Shown here: positions 11,940 to 24,284 of the stretch, one piece after another | Layout: every line of letters starts with the position of its first letter | How positions within the stretch are numbered: the first letter of the stretch is position 1 | Source: Sclerotiophoma versabilis | Taxonomy: Eukaryota > Ascomycota > Dothideomycetes > Pleosporales > Didymellaceae | Length of the DNA: 64,000 nt | Reading direction: 5' to 3' | Assembly (NCBI GenBank): GCA_012274445.1 | Contig: JAAROD010000014.1 | Span: 1,047,001 to 1,111,000, forward strand | Position numbers and translations under genes: made by a program | Notes under the pieces: model-generated | The model's input: only the letters and a program-made list of their open reading frames with translations | What the model was told of the DNA's origin: nothing | Databases searched by the model: none

Positions 11940-12194
11940 ATGTCGTCCAGAACTTCCAGCAGTAGCGCCACTTGGCGCAATGCATACCCAAATGCAACGG
12001 TGCTCGCCGATAGGATTAACTTCCCAGCAACCGAGCCCTCCAGAAATCCATTAGAAAACATAGAGACCATTTTCGCAGGGCTCTCGGTTTTGATCGGATG
12101 CATCGCACTGATAGTTGGCCTACTACAACTGCGTAAACATCGAAGAGCTACTCGATCCTTGATCCACAACGGCCTTTACGAGCTGGAAGCCTGA
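11940..12194 (+). CDS. Short single-pass membrane protein, LQLR/YEL type
   Basis: ORF of 84 residues from the ATG at 11940 (an in-frame ATG at 11919 would add seven). A polar Ser/Thr/Asn-rich N-terminus of about 45 residues is followed by one hydrophobic helix (IFAGLSVLIGCIALIVGLLQL). A basic stretch, RKHRRATR, comes next, and the protein ends in YELEA. By the positive-inside rule the short C-tail should be cytoplasmic. Its post-helix LQLR and terminal YEL resemble the ORFs at 24144, 24849 and, partly, 25804. It lies between two ankyrin-gene relics. The family function is unknown to me. Confidence 0.5.
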   Translation: MSSRTSSSSATWRNAYPNATVLADRINFPATEPSRNPLENIETIFAGLSVLIGCIALIVGLLQLRKHRRATRSLIHNGLYELEA

Positions 12195-12456
12195 TTCCCA
12201 GAGGTAAGCTCGTATGCTTCTTGCATGGCTATAAGTACTAACGGGAGAACAAGCATGACCATGCGACAGTCGAGGGTCAACTTGGAAAGAGGACCATCCA
12301 AAAGAGGGATGCAACGATTGAGGCCGTCAAATGCACTGCGACCCCAGACTGGCTGTTCCTCGGCTTAGACGAAGGAATACGAATACCAGCACAAGATTCA
12401 AGTACTGCTAATTACTGTAGCTTCGGAACCAGAGAGGCGGAAGGAGATTGCGGTGT

Positions 12457-12800
12457 TTAAGAGGACGCATGTGCAGTGCTGTTATCGTTCGCTGCATCTG
12501 GCTCATCCACCAGATATGGCAGTCCTTTTGCTAGAGATTCGGCCATGTTGACGTGGCCTGGGCATGCTGCGGCATACAATGCGGATAACTCGTTCAGACA
12601 AAGTAGATTCAAATTCGCAAATTCGTCGCGCTGACACAGAGCTTGACGCAATGCTCTGCGTCCTAGAAGATCAGCCTGATTGACTCGGTGTCGAGGCTAC
12701 TCAGTCGCGGTACTAGCGGCAGGGAGGATATGAAAGCTTTTGCGTCTGAGGAAATCAAGCCCTTCGTCAGCGGTGATACTGTTTGCGACTTCTGGGATAC
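12457..12800 (-). pseudogene. Ankyrin-repeat relic
   Basis: Minus-strand fragment with LLGRRALRQALCQRDE and LSALYAAACPGHVNMAESLAKG, which resemble two consecutive ankyrin units. It ends in a TAA at 12457. The frame upstream is broken by a TAG near 12700 within otherwise protein-like sequence. The LGR-AL phrase also occurs in the degenerate gene at 9374-11304, so this is probably a second relic of the same kind. Boundaries are approximate. Confidence 0.4.
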
Positions 12801-13554
12801 GCACAAGCTCTCGTGGTGTGAACAACTGGCAGAACCTAATGCGAGAAAACTTCCCATATGGGTGACCTGACTATACTGAGCCGTACCGTCTGCAAAGCTT
12901 TGCCAGCATCAGTACACAGTTCCCATCTCGGCACTTTTCAACACAACATCCGCCCGCAATTGCCTTACTTGAAGGACGCAAAGTCTCGTCGTAAGTTTTA
13001 CTGAATTGTACGGAAAGTTGTAAGTGCTTTCTTTGACATCGTGAGGAAACCATCGTGTCATTGGATGAGAAATCGCGAATTTTACATTATCTAAATTCAA
13101 CCTCTTGCGGAGGCTCATAATAAATGATAAAGTGTTTGATTGACTCGGGTAAAACGGCAAGCTTCGAGACAGCAAAAAGCCGGGTCTCGGAAGCACGGCA
13201 TTTTGAACCTCGTTTCCGTCATCTCAAGCCGCTCGATGGCTGACAAAGTAGAGCAACTGAGCAGAAAAGACAGTTGACTATAACATCATGCAGGAGGACA
13301 ACCAAGGCTGTGTGCATAGGTGAAAAGAAAACTGGCGGGGTTTGGTGGGGAGAGTCGATGGATGGATGCAGGGTTCAACGCTTCTGAAAGCTTGTTGTCC
13401 CGCTAAAGTCAGTCCAACAGGGATGACGTCGTGGCCCAGTCCAAGCTTCGAACCAGGAACCAGACCAGGAAGGCGCATTCCACACCAACGTCAGAACTCG
13501 ACATGTTGCGCAGCTCACTCCTGAAGAGCTAACACACCTGTATCATCATACAAA
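12801..13554. other. Intergenic region upstream of the PTEN-like gene
   Basis: No supported gene, repeat or RNA. Short frames on both strands lack domains. Confidence 0.5.
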
Positions 13555-15485
13555 ATGGTAAGTGGTAGTCACGGGATGCGCCCCGCAACGCAAGATTGAC
13601 ATGATGCCAGGCTTCGATACTGCGGCAAATTGTAGCTGGCCCACGTGCGCGGCACGCTGAAGCTGGTCTCGACCTGTGCTATGTCACAGACAACAGTACA
13701 GGGACTTGCCATATATCTGAAATACTTCGCTGATCTGTATTAGTCATCGCAACGTCAGGCCCCAGTGGCACCTATCCCCAACGCGCATACCGAAATCCCC
13801 TCGATTCACTCGTAAAGTTCCTCGACTCGAAACATGGCGAAGACTGGGCCATATGGGAGTTCCGTGCAGAGGGCACTGGATACCCTGACAGCGAAGTCTA
13901 CAACCGCGTCTACCACTACCCGTTTCCAGACCACCATCCCCCGCCTTTTGCCCTCATACCGAACATCATGGCCAGCATGCGCAACTGGCTGAAGGGGAAA
14001 GAGGGGCGCGTAGTTGTCGTACATTGTAAGGCTGGAAAAGGCAGATCAGGTACGGCCAGCTGCAGCTATCTCATGAGTGAGGAAGGCTGGCCCATGGAGA
14101 AGGCTCTACAGCGGTTCACCGAGCGGCGCATGCGTCCAGGCATGGGTTACAAGGGAGTCAGTATTCCTAGTCAGCTGCGGTGGCTCACATATGTCGATCG
14201 CTGGACGAAGCATGGAAAGTTGTACGTGGAGAGGCAGGTCGAGGTTCTGGAAGTGCACTGCTGGGGCCTAAGAGATGGCGTCAAGATTCAGATTGAGGGC
14301 TTTGTTGAAGACGGCAAACTGATCAAGAACTTTCACACATTTACAAAAGAAGAGCGAGAAGTCGTAAGAGGCGAGGTCAAGACGACAGGCATGGCGCAGG
14401 CAGTGCATGAGGTTATGTACAAAAATGGCCTCAGCGCGTCATCTGGCAAGGCCAACAACGTACAGCAGGACGGCAGCAAGAGCAATTCCAAAAATGCTAG
14501 CAGGTCCTCGCAGGAAGTCCCAAGAAACGCGGACGGAACCGTCACCTCCCAAGCAAACTCAAAAGAAAGCCTTCTCCCAGGCACCGGCGATGTTGTTTTC
14601 CGACCCTCGAAACGCGTCGTGCTACCTACGAACGATATCAATGTTGACGTCGAGCGGCGTAACAAAGCTGCCTTTGACCTGACCATGGTCACCGCAGTCG
14701 CACACGTTTGGTTCAACACATTCTTTGAGGGCAATGGCGCGGAGAAGAACGGCACAGCAGACGAGTCGGGCGTTTTCGAGATTGACTGGGATGCGATGGA
14801 TGGTATAAAGGGTTCGTCACGTAAAGGTACACAAGCTTTCGAGCGCATTGCAGTTGTATGGCGTGCGCTCAATGCTGAAGAGGGACGACCGGGAGTCGTG
14901 ATCACGGAACCTAAAGAGGGCGAAGAGGTTCGACAGACGGGGCCAACTGACTGGAAGGGCACCAAGGGTGTCGAACCAAGCGAGGGCAAAGATCTCGGCC
15001 TTCGGTCCTCGAGCCCAGACGACTACGAGCTCGAGGTGAATCAAACGGACGCTATCAAGAGCGCGAATGAGAAGAACAAGACTACGATCCCAGTTCCCGG
15101 TCGCAGGAACAGTGACGAAAGCGATGACAGCGACACCAAGGATGTTCGATCGCACGGCCCTAATGGTGAAGATATCCTTCAATATCCAATGCCAGCAAGA
15201 AGCAGCATGGAAGCCAGCGAGAAGAAGAACGAGCCGCAAGCGACTGCCTCGCAATCTACACTACCACGCCAGACAGACGGCAATGCAACGAACACATCAA
15301 GACCTTCGTCCAGAGAATCGCACAGAGGCACACGTCATGTCGAGAAGCTGATCGACAACGTGAAGTACCACGTCTCTGGTGCTGCGCCAACAGGCGAGCT
15401 GCCGGATGGGAGACCGGAAAATGAAATGAAAGACGCGAAGCAACATCAACTCGGACATCTGGGAAAGAATAAGGCGTCTAATTGA
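13555..15485 (+). CDS. PTEN-like phosphatidylinositol 3-phosphatase (TEP1 type)
   Basis: Dual-specificity phosphatase with a PTEN-type catalytic domain and C2 domain, expected to act on PtdIns(3,4,5)P3. Three exons: the first holds only the ATG (13555-13557), followed by introns 13558-13610 and 13696-13743, giving 609 residues. The P-loop HCKAGKGRSG places the nucleophile at Cys124 and the arginine at Arg130, with general acid Asp92 in YPFPDHHPP. These are the same numbers as in human PTEN, except Ser replaces the Thr after the arginine. The C2-like region shows VEVLEVHCWGLRDGVKIQIEG and, after a Ser-rich insert, GDVVFRPSKRVVLPTNDIN. The last 200 residues are low-complexity and charged. The start is fixed by the residue spacing and clean splicing. 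Confidence 0.92.
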
Positions 15486-16927
15486 ATTGCACGGGTTGAC
15501 CGGAAGGGCGCGTGACTCTCGGTGCAGGAAGCTGTAGGACGAGGCTTTGGTCGTTGACGAAATGAGCAAGCTGTTATCGAAAATGTGGTGCAGCGTATCA
15601 GGTTGGTGCACAAAGCATTTGCGTGTGTGCGTTGCAGCTTGCAGGATGCATTGCAGAGGCGTTCAATATAGGATTCACGTGCTAGTGGGCATGGGTTGCC
15701 ATTTAGCTTTTGTGTTTGGACTGGATAGTTTTGCTGTGTTTTAGATATACCAGTGCAGAAACAATGTTATCTTGATATACTCTGATCTGTTGATATGTTA
15801 TTTTTTGGCGTTCTAGCATTACTCAAATGCAATATGCGCTGAATGCGGGCAACACCTACCGTGAAGTGAAGCGAGTGCCTGCTGTTGGGCTGCTCGCTTG
15901 CGTTTGTAGCGCTATCCTCAGGCTCAATGGGCTTCCAAGATCGACCACCGTCGTGCTGTGCGACCCCAACTGCGTCGGCTCATCTCAGACTGGAATTCCG
16001 TCAGCAAATATGGTTCCATACACGTGTACATGTAAGAAATTTTCGTGTCTATGTGGCGTACGGCAACTGCTGTTGTGGCATAAGCGCCGCGTGACCTTCA
16101 TGGCGCTGCCCCGGGCGAGCATGAAGACATAAAAATATGTCCACGGCCCTCAATAGGTTAAACCCTTGGGACCGAAACACTCTAATGTTTAGGCCTTCGA
16201 ACCTTCCATCGGTCAGTCCGGATACTCTGAGCACTCTAAGTGTCTCGATCCCGCAACCGCGCATCCGGCAAGGCTGAAGGCATCAGTGAGCAGGCTGACT
16301 CACGACTTCACCAGATTCGCCAATCGATCTGACCGGTCGCCTTGTATGTCACATCTCATGCAAGCCATTCCGCATCGGAAAATCCAACCAATGTGGAGCT
16401 GCCCAGCATCGAACTTGGACACACATGTTGCCTAGGAGAGGGCCACAGCTGACGTGTATCTGCATACTAGTCAAGAGCCTCAACCTCCGGCGACCTATAT
16501 TGGCTTCCCAAGAGGCGAGGCATTAACGTTTTGATTTTTGTCAACACTCCTAGGCCTCATTCTCTATGATAATTTGAGCACCTTATCCTCCCCAGAACGC
16601 AAGAGATTTGTTACGTGCCGGTACATTCGTGAGGCAGGGCCGTGCTTCTGCCTACCGTAATCAGCTAGGACCTTCATCAAGCAGAGTGAATTCAGTAGGA
16701 TCGGAATCGTCCTTTTCTTGCACGAAGCAAGTGATTTGGACGCTTACAGTGTTTGCCAATGAAAGCCTGTGGGCGGTTGGGATTCTTCCTCTCAGATCCT
16801 ACCTCAAGTGGAAACCTTCACTTCCATACCTGACTTCGCTACAACCCGACTTTCACTTAACGCGATCTTGCGATCAGGCTCGCATTCAATTGCCGACTTG
16901 GCTATACGATTCATCATATCTGAACCA
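15486..16927. other. Intergenic region, no supported gene
   Basis: 1.4 kb between two plus-strand genes. Only short domain-free frames are seen. The frame of the next gene opens upstream to an ATG at 16769, so the last 160 bases may be 5' leader or coding. Confidence 0.5.
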
Positions 16928-19900
16928 ATGAGTAATTCAGAACACACGGAGTCGACACCTGATATTCCTCCACTTCCGCCACTAGCAATCAACAAGCTAT
17001 CAGACACGTCGAGCTCCTCGCCAGTGATTCTTACGACTCCTTCAGTGACTTCAGAGCCAGATCATTTCTCCTTAGACGGAGAACGCAACATGGACTCCAA
17101 TCAGGACCAAGTTGAGGCTCAAAAAGAGGAAGCTACCCCAAAGGCTGAGCCAAAAGCAACAGTCGCGTCACCGACAGCACCTCCAGCCGTGGCTAAGGGA
17201 GATTCGAATAACACTACTGCTGTGAAGAAGGCCAAGATTGAGAAGAGCAAGGAGAGCAAGAAGCATTCTAAGAAGCCCAAGAACAAGAAGAAGGCCGATG
17301 AATCGTCTACTACAGACAACAGTGATGCAGACAGTGAGTCTGAGGACAGTACCGACGAAGAGAAAGAGAAGCGCAAGAAGAAGCGAAATCAGTCAGCTAA
17401 AAAAGCGGCAGCAAAGAAGAAGGCAGCGAAGGAGAAGGCGAGAAAGAGTAAGAGTAAGAAGAAGAACAAGAAGTCGGACTCGAGTGACGACTCGAGTGAC
17501 GATACTTCAGGAGATTGCTTGAATTCGGACTCAGAATCGGCTTCAGACTCTGGTTCACAAGCTGCCAAAAGAAAGAGTCGACGCAAGACGGCTAGAGCCA
17601 AGGCCAAGGCAGGGAAGAGGAAGAGCAGGAAAGTTGAGAGCTCCAGCGATGACAGTTACTCTGATTCGTCTTCTAGCTCCTTCTCGAGCTCCACAAATAG
17701 CGATCTTGATTCCGATTCTAGCAATCTGAAATGGAGACGCAAACGTACCAAGCCCAAACGCACAGCTAAGAAGCTAGCAGATGATGACGGTTCTGTGTCT
17801 GACAGTCCAGTCACAATCACTACCACCGACGGAAGCGCACCACCCGTTCCAGGTGAAGATATCGACACACAAGTGATGAAGGTGACCGCAATTCTTCAAA
17901 ACCTCAAGATGCAACAGTTCGCCGCCGCAACTGCCGCAACTGCCGCAACTGCCGCAACAACTGGAGTCGTCCCACCGATATCCAAGACACAGACAAGGAA
18001 GAACACACATGAGTTCAAGCGCGTGGACCAAGTATGGGACACTAAGCTTCGTGACTACAAAATCACTGAAAGCACGGCTGACCAGAAAGACGAGTTTGAA
18101 TGCGTGTTCACTGTGCGACGACGGTTTAACTGGGAAGGTAAACTCAGTGAGACGCTTGTTGATATTAAGTCTAAAGCATTGAGAGGCGTGCTTCAGACAG
18201 TCTTGAAAGAATGCAAATGCGTCAGTCTTGTGGAAGATGTACCTGAGATCGACCCCCATATTCTCTATCATTACTACGACGAGATCAAGCAGTACGCGAA
18301 GAAGACTCTGAAGCCCAAGCTCAAGCGCGCAAAGAAGACAAAAGACAAGAAGCAGCTTACACAAGAGATTGCACAGTGCAAGCTGCTGTGTGGATACATC
18401 GACGAGGATTTTACTGCAACACGGAAAGCATTGAAACCATTACTGAAGGCGGGCACAATTACGTATGAGCTCTGCTGGGCACTGTTCAAGCCAAACACAA
18501 TTGTCTACACGCCCACCTATGGCAATAAAGAGGACCCAAGATGTTTCAGAATTGAACAGTGTTTTGAGTATGAAAGTTGGCTAAGTGGAGCCAAGTTCTG
18601 CTGCATCGATGGAAAGTACCTCGAGTACGATGGCCAGACGTTTGGACTAGGTGATCATCAAGCCGAGATCAAGTCTTTCAAGGGTCACAAGAAGATCACT
18701 AGCTTGGTCGCATATCCACTCAAATACCACAAGGATCCTAAGGCAAGCACGCCCTCAACGTATCCCCCTCACGTCCGTTGCTGACCAGTGTCTAGGGAAT
18801 CCAAAAGCTGCTCATCGAGCGAGGTAAGAAGTTCATTGCGCTCCAGGGCATGAACTACCGCCTGCAGAAGGGCATAGCCTACCAGAAAGTCAAGAACATG
18901 ATCGCCAAATATAACATTAACGGCCGTGTTATGGTTGATCCAGCGATCTTCAGGCGGATACAGCCCAATTACCCACTCTCCTACATCAAGCCAGACGAAC
19001 TGAGCCGAGAGGACGACGAGGTTGAGCAGGAGATGAGCGATGACTGCTGTCGCTCTAGTGAGGGTGATGAGTCGTCGGAGAGCGAGAAGCCTGAGAAGGA
19101 TCCAATGCGAGTTGTAATGTGGAAGGATAGCAAAGGCAAGAAACATCCCATCAGAGTTCTTCAAAGCACTATCGATGCTGAAAACGGCGTCGGTAACAAT
19201 GAGACCATCAAGCTCGAGACAGACGACGATGGAAATATGGCCAATCATACCTTCACAGAGGAGGAACTCCTTATCGCTTCCCCCGTCGTCCTGGGCTTTG
19301 CCTTTTCCGAAAAACTCTGGCTGGAGTTCTCACTCTCCGGTATCGAAGAGATTCAATGGAACGCAGAAGCGTTCGAATCACTCGTCCTTCCCGACAAGAT
19401 CAAGTCTAACCTCAAGGGACTCGTGTCGTCACACCGTTTCAACGCCGCCCGTACGATCGACGACGTCATACAGGGTAAGGGCAAAGGTCTCAACGTTGTA
19501 CTCCACGGCCCCCCTGGTGTTGGCAAGACACTCACTGGCGAGTCGATTGCAGAATATCTCAGGTGCCCACTCTACGCCGTTTCAGCTGGTGAACTCGGTA
19601 CCAACTCTGGCAGCCTTGAGCGCGACCTGAACCGCATCATGGAGATTACGCACTCTTGGGGCGCAATTTTGCTGCTTGACGAGGCGGACGTGTTCCTTGA
19701 GGCACGTCAGCCGCATGACATTCACCGCAACAGCCTTGTTTCAGTCTTCCTTCGGCTCACAGAGTATTATCAGGGCATCCTGTTCTTGACAACGAATCGT
19801 GTAGAGACCTTCGATGAAGCCTTCCAGAGCAGGATCCATATGGGCATTCGCTATGAGAATTTGAAGCCAGCTGCGAGAAAGAAGATTTGGCAGCACCATG

Positions 19901-20233
19901 TAGGCAAGGTAGAGAGAATGGCAATTGACGAGAGCGAAAACGGTAAGGGGAAGCAGAAGATAAAACGCTTCACGGATGACGACTTCAACGAACTGAGTAA
20001 GAGGAACATGAACGGTCGACAGGTGTGCACAACCTTGCTACTCTCTAGCCCAAGTTTTACTGACGACTTGATAGATCAAGAACACGGTCAAGACAGGCCA
20101 GTCGATCGCGCTCTCTGAGAAGGCAACGTTCAGTATGGAGCATCTCAAGCGCGTGCTGGAGGTTGCTCAGGCATTCGAAGACGACATGCGTGGCGGCAAG
20201 GGCTACCGTGATGCTATGCAGCATTACACTTAG
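16928..20233 (+). CDS. AAA+ ATPase with long Lys/Ser-rich N-terminus
   Basis: Fungal AAA+ ATPase of about 1066 residues. Residues up to about 350 are disordered: alternating Lys-rich and Ser/Asp/Glu-rich blocks, then an Ala-Ala-Thr repeat (four GCCGCAACT units near 17925-17960). The middle part (NTIVYTPTYGNKEDPRCFRIEQ onward) resembles the unnamed domain that precedes AAA cores in many filamentous fungi. The AAA core has Walker A GPPGVGKT (843-850), Walker B LLLDEAD (Asp900, Glu901), sensor-like FLTTNRVETFDEAFQSRIH with arginine, and a C-terminal lid. Exons are 16928-18742, 18796-20022 and 20075-20233. The first intron uses a GC donor. The ATG at 16769 would add 53 residues. Substrate and location are unknown; the basic N-terminus suggests the nucleus. 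Confidence 0.88.
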
Positions 20234-21055
20234 AAAAGCTCTCAAGCAAAGCAAAGATCTGAAACGTCTACCAGTGCCGTGCGCCATGAATGCGCTGGCT
20301 GCAATGTGGTCAGGTATGCAAGACTGGCTTCTGTCTGGGAAGAGGGCAATACGATAACAATAGGATGTGACAAGTATGATGAGAGACAAGTTTCGGAAAC
20401 TCGAGTGGTACATGATTGCTGTGCTGGATACGGCTCTTTGCTTATGCAGAATAGACTGGCGTCTTGTGATTCTCTTCTCTACCTATAGCCAGAAATTTTC
20501 ACCTCAATACATGATTATATACGTTACAGAAGACATTGTAGGTGAATTCGGTCATCGATCTCTATGACAGCCATCAAGCACGGCTTTTTGGTGACGATTC
20601 TAAACGTCGCTCTCCCTTCCTCGCATCTGCCGTGTTCTTCTGCTGTGTCATGCACCTGTCATGCACTCGTCATCATAAGATGTCCCCTGCCTTTTCGCCA
20701 ACTTATCATCTACGGCACACATCACCCACAACATCATGATCTAAGAAATTGGATTCCATTGCCTGAACATTTGGGTTGACGTTCGACCGTCGGCTGGTAA
20801 TATGTCCACTGCGTTCTAGACTCTCGTAGTGGACCGCCTTGGCAGTGGCTGGACCTCCCCACGAAAATCCCCACTCGATCCCTTGGAAACCATCTGGGGC
20901 TCGTGGAAACAACATCACCTCAATTATTCCCGCCACATCGCACAGCGCCTTCGCGTCACACCCATGCAGTATCAGCTAGATCGCCACTATTCTCGTGACT
21001 GACAGCATTTCCGGGCCACCAGTTGTAAAAGAAGGCCGCTTGCGCCAAGCGCACC
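20234..21055. other. Intergenic region, nothing recognised
   Basis: Spacer between the AAA+ ATPase and the transcription-factor gene. No repeat, RNA or credible ORF. Confidence 0.5.
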
Positions 21056-23346
21056 ATGAAGGAGGAGGCTGTCTATCCCTCAACGAGTCCTGAGGCTTCG
21101 TCCAACTCGCTCACGCCAGGCGACCAGCCACCAAAAAGGAAGAAGCAGAAGAGAAACAAACCTACTCTGAGCTGCGAGGAATGTGTAGAACGCAAGACTA
21201 AGGTACGTTGTTGTCCCTGCATCGAGCATTGTTGGTCTTCACGTCGTGGAAGTACCTGCGTCATGACTCTCGACCAACGCAAATCTAACGCTGCGCGCAG
21301 TGTGATCGTAGCCGTCCCTACTGTCTGGCGTGCATCAAGCGACAATCAGTATGCAAATACTCAGATATTGCGAATCTAATCGCGGCAGGTGCAGATGGGT
21401 AAGTTGCACTCCTCACTCTTCCCATAACGATCCGCGCATGTCGTTGCTAAGCAATCCCACAGCGTTGGCGCCGCGCGTAATTCGGGACGATCCAGGAAGC
21501 AACAGCAGAAACCCGCTCAACTCCAGCTTGGCAGCGAAATGCAGTCACATCCACTTCCTGTTCAGGTAATTGTCCACTCTTTCTTATTCCCGTCACACCT
21601 GTCAGACCCGGGAAACGGGTGTTCGTGCCCCGTTCGGCTCCGCGCGGATGAGCGTGCATGCGCTGCATGCACAGACCAGTACGGTATACCGGCATTGACT
21701 GACCCACATGACAGGCGCATGCTCAGGTACCAACACCAATGAGGATGAATTATCGCAGCGTGTCTCTATCATCATCTGGCTCATCACCATTTCTCCTGTC
21801 CAATGTGCCGTTCTCGAGTAGAGCCCCACAGCCGTTCTTCGGCCTGGGTTCTGAACATCCCTTCGCCAACTACTGGACCAGTCGCGGTGGGCTTGCTGAA
21901 GTCGTAGGTGTACTGCCAGCCAAAGAACAGGCTGACATTCTGGTCGACAAGTATTTCGATGCTGTCGATCCTGTGTATCCTATGATACACCGCCGAAACT
22001 TCTATGCCGACTATGAGCGCTTTTGGGCCATGTCGTTGGAGGAGAAGCAAGTTGCTGATCCAGTGATGGTTGCTTTGCATTTTGTGGTATATGCTATGGG
22101 TACGCAATTCATTCACACACCATCGAACCAGGAACGAGCCCAGATTGCCGAGTTCTACGTCTCAGCGGCACAGCAAGCGCTAAGGTTATCGTCTTACCTG
22201 AGCCGAGCTTCGGTGAGGACATTGCAAGCCATGGTGCTTATTGGGTATTTCCTCATGAACGATAACCACGCTCCCGATGCTTGGGCATTTGGTGGTGTTC
22301 TAGTACGGCAAGCATACGCAATGGGTCTGCACCGAGACCCAGATGTCATCGCATCCCGCTGTTCACGCAGCGACAAACAACAGCGTCGCAAGCTCTGGCA
22401 AGCCATATTCTTTCAAGACACCTTTCTCACGGTCCTCCTTAAGCTCCCACCAACAACAACATTCTCCGATGTCCGTCCCGAGTCCCTCGATGACTCGCTC
22501 GATGACTACGCCATGCACAATGGTTCGTCAAACAGCAACACTGACCCTGTCCTCAACCCCATGAGCATCACTCACATCGCGCAAATCAAGGACGTCTACC
22601 CACCCTACGAACTTGCAGACCGTCGCTACATCCGCTCCATGTGGCACATGGCCAACCTCGTCTCGCGCACAGTCTGCACGCCGCGCTCCCTCTCCACGCC
22701 CCTTACCACCTCAATATCACACAAAGCAGCGCTTGTCGAAGAATACTTCACCCTCCACCGGTCCTTTCCCCCTGAACTAACCGCCTCAGACGAAGCTACG
22801 ATTGCGAAATTGGCCGAATCGAATCCTCGCTCCTTACGGCAGAATCTGTTTTTCCGCAGCAACTTCTGGCATTGTGTAATGGTAATCCAATCTGATGAAA
22901 ACCCAAGCGAAGGATATTCGTGCGAAGTCAAAGGGTGTCTGGAGGCGGCGCGCATGGCAGTGCGGAGCTTTATTCATTTTTGGGAGTATCTGAGGATCGA
23001 TGCGAGTGTGTGGTGGGTGTTTCAGCATAGGGCTTTTGAGGAGGCTGCAAGTGTTCCCTTTTCCTTATTCTCCCTTCAACTTTCTTATTCCCGAGTTTCT
23101 GAAGTTCGATTTGTAGATGTGGTTACTAACAGTGAACAGCTTCTTATGGCGCGCATCCTGGGACAGCAGGAGCAGCCGCTGAGCCCTGGGCACAATGGGC
23201 CGCCGAATACGGATCCGCTGTTGATAGCAGCGAAGGAGGACGCAAGAAAATGTCTGGAAATATTGGATCTGGTGGGAATTGCGCCGGAGATGCAGAAGAC
23301 GAGGACGGAGGTGTTGAGGACTGCATTCGCGGATATCCTGTGGTGA
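21056..23346 (+). CDS. Zn2Cys6 fungal-specific transcription factor
   Basis: Nuclear DNA-binding regulator of 637 residues in five exons: 21056-21202, 21301-21398, 21463-21565, 21715-23050 and 23117-23346. A basic stretch (KRKKQKRNK) precedes a perfect binuclear zinc cluster: C40, C43, C50, C57, C60 and C67, spaced C-x2-C-x6-C-x6-C-x2-C-x6-C. The first intron separates the third and preceding cysteines. The middle region carries the fungal-specific transcription factor domain: YFDAVDPVYPMIHRRNF, ARVRTLQAM-like SVRTLQAMVLIGYFLM, WAFGGVLVRQAYAMGLHRDPD and RRKLWQAIFFQDTFL. The last intron (66 bp) is a multiple of three and open, so retention would keep the frame and add 22 residues. The target genes are unknown; no obvious pathway cluster surrounds it. 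Confidence 0.88.
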
Positions 23347-24143
23347 TAACAGTCCAAGATTTGGATGAATGAGCGACGGAGTACTTAGCTGTGGTCTAAG
23401 ATATTGATACCTTTCTTGTAAGTTGAAGTGAGGGGCACAGTGGTTTATGCTATACAAATGTAGGTGCGCCACATTAGTATCTGTCCCAGTGGTAATGAAT
23501 TATGCAGGACTTGGCTTGTGTCATGTTCATTACCTTTTGAATGGACGGAACTGTGAACGAAGCGAAGAAGACTGAGAAGAGATGAGTTCGTTGGCTCCCT
23601 GTTGCGCGCTCAACCACCCGTGCTCACAGTGATCTCGACAAAGCAGTTTCCATAACCCCCAACCTACAGCCGTCTCCACCGTCATCACCTAACAAACGGA
23701 ATACAAAGATGGGCGCGCACTCAGAAGAACAATGCCATCACCGCGCACCACATTTCTTGTTTGCGTATCATTTGCCCTCTCTGTCAGAATCTGCGTTTTC
23801 CCTCTATTTACCTAAACCGAACTTATACAGGAAACATCTCATGTGCTTTCTCTCCGATCGCTATTAAGTACAAAGGACGAATCAATTCATCATTGGCATC
23901 AATCCAGCAGCCCGCCCAGAAGCATAATATCATCCTCTGCTTTCCAACAATGCCGCCGGCTTTGATTCTTTTATTCATCTGCAGATAGCAAAATATCGAA
24001 CCTTAATTGCGTTCTGCTCAGGGCGGTCTTTCCAATTACATTCCTGACCCATTTTCCGGCCCTGGTCTGAAGCTCTCCACTTAGCGATCTATCACAATTT
24101 TCGACCATGAGATCTATCCCGCATCAGGCTGGAACTAGTCACA
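23347..24143. other. Intergenic region, nothing recognised
   Basis: 3' region of the transcription factor. Short open frames only; no repeat or RNA. Confidence 0.5.
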
Positions 24144-24284
24144 ATGTTTTCAGGGAAACAAAAGTCGGTTCGTACATCGTTCTTTAGTCTGGCGGGCACT
24201 GCGATTTCTCCCACTGCTTTTCTCGTTGCTTATCGGCAGTTTAGGAGAACGAGGAGAGTCGAGAAAGTATATGAGGTGGTGTGA
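24144..24284 (+). CDS. 46-residue membrane peptide, RQFR/YEV type
   Basis: ATG 24144 to TGA 24282-24284. A short basic N-terminus is followed by a moderately hydrophobic helix (SFFSLAGTAISPTAFLVAY), then RQFRRTRRVEKVYEVV. The C-terminal layout of helix, Gln-Phe-Arg-Arg, basic linker and Tyr-Glu-hydrophobic matches the ORFs at 24849 and 12194. It is the first of three such ORFs within 1.9 kb on the same strand. Very short and without splicing evidence, so support rests on the shared pattern. Confidence 0.42.
   Translation: MFSGKQKSVRTSFFSLAGTAISPTAFLVAYRQFRRTRRVEKVYEVV

Noticed and set aside
18761..18795. GT-AG alternative for the ATPase intron (donor at 18761)
   Set aside because: It would be only 35 bp and breaks the reading frame; the GC donor at 18743 restores it.
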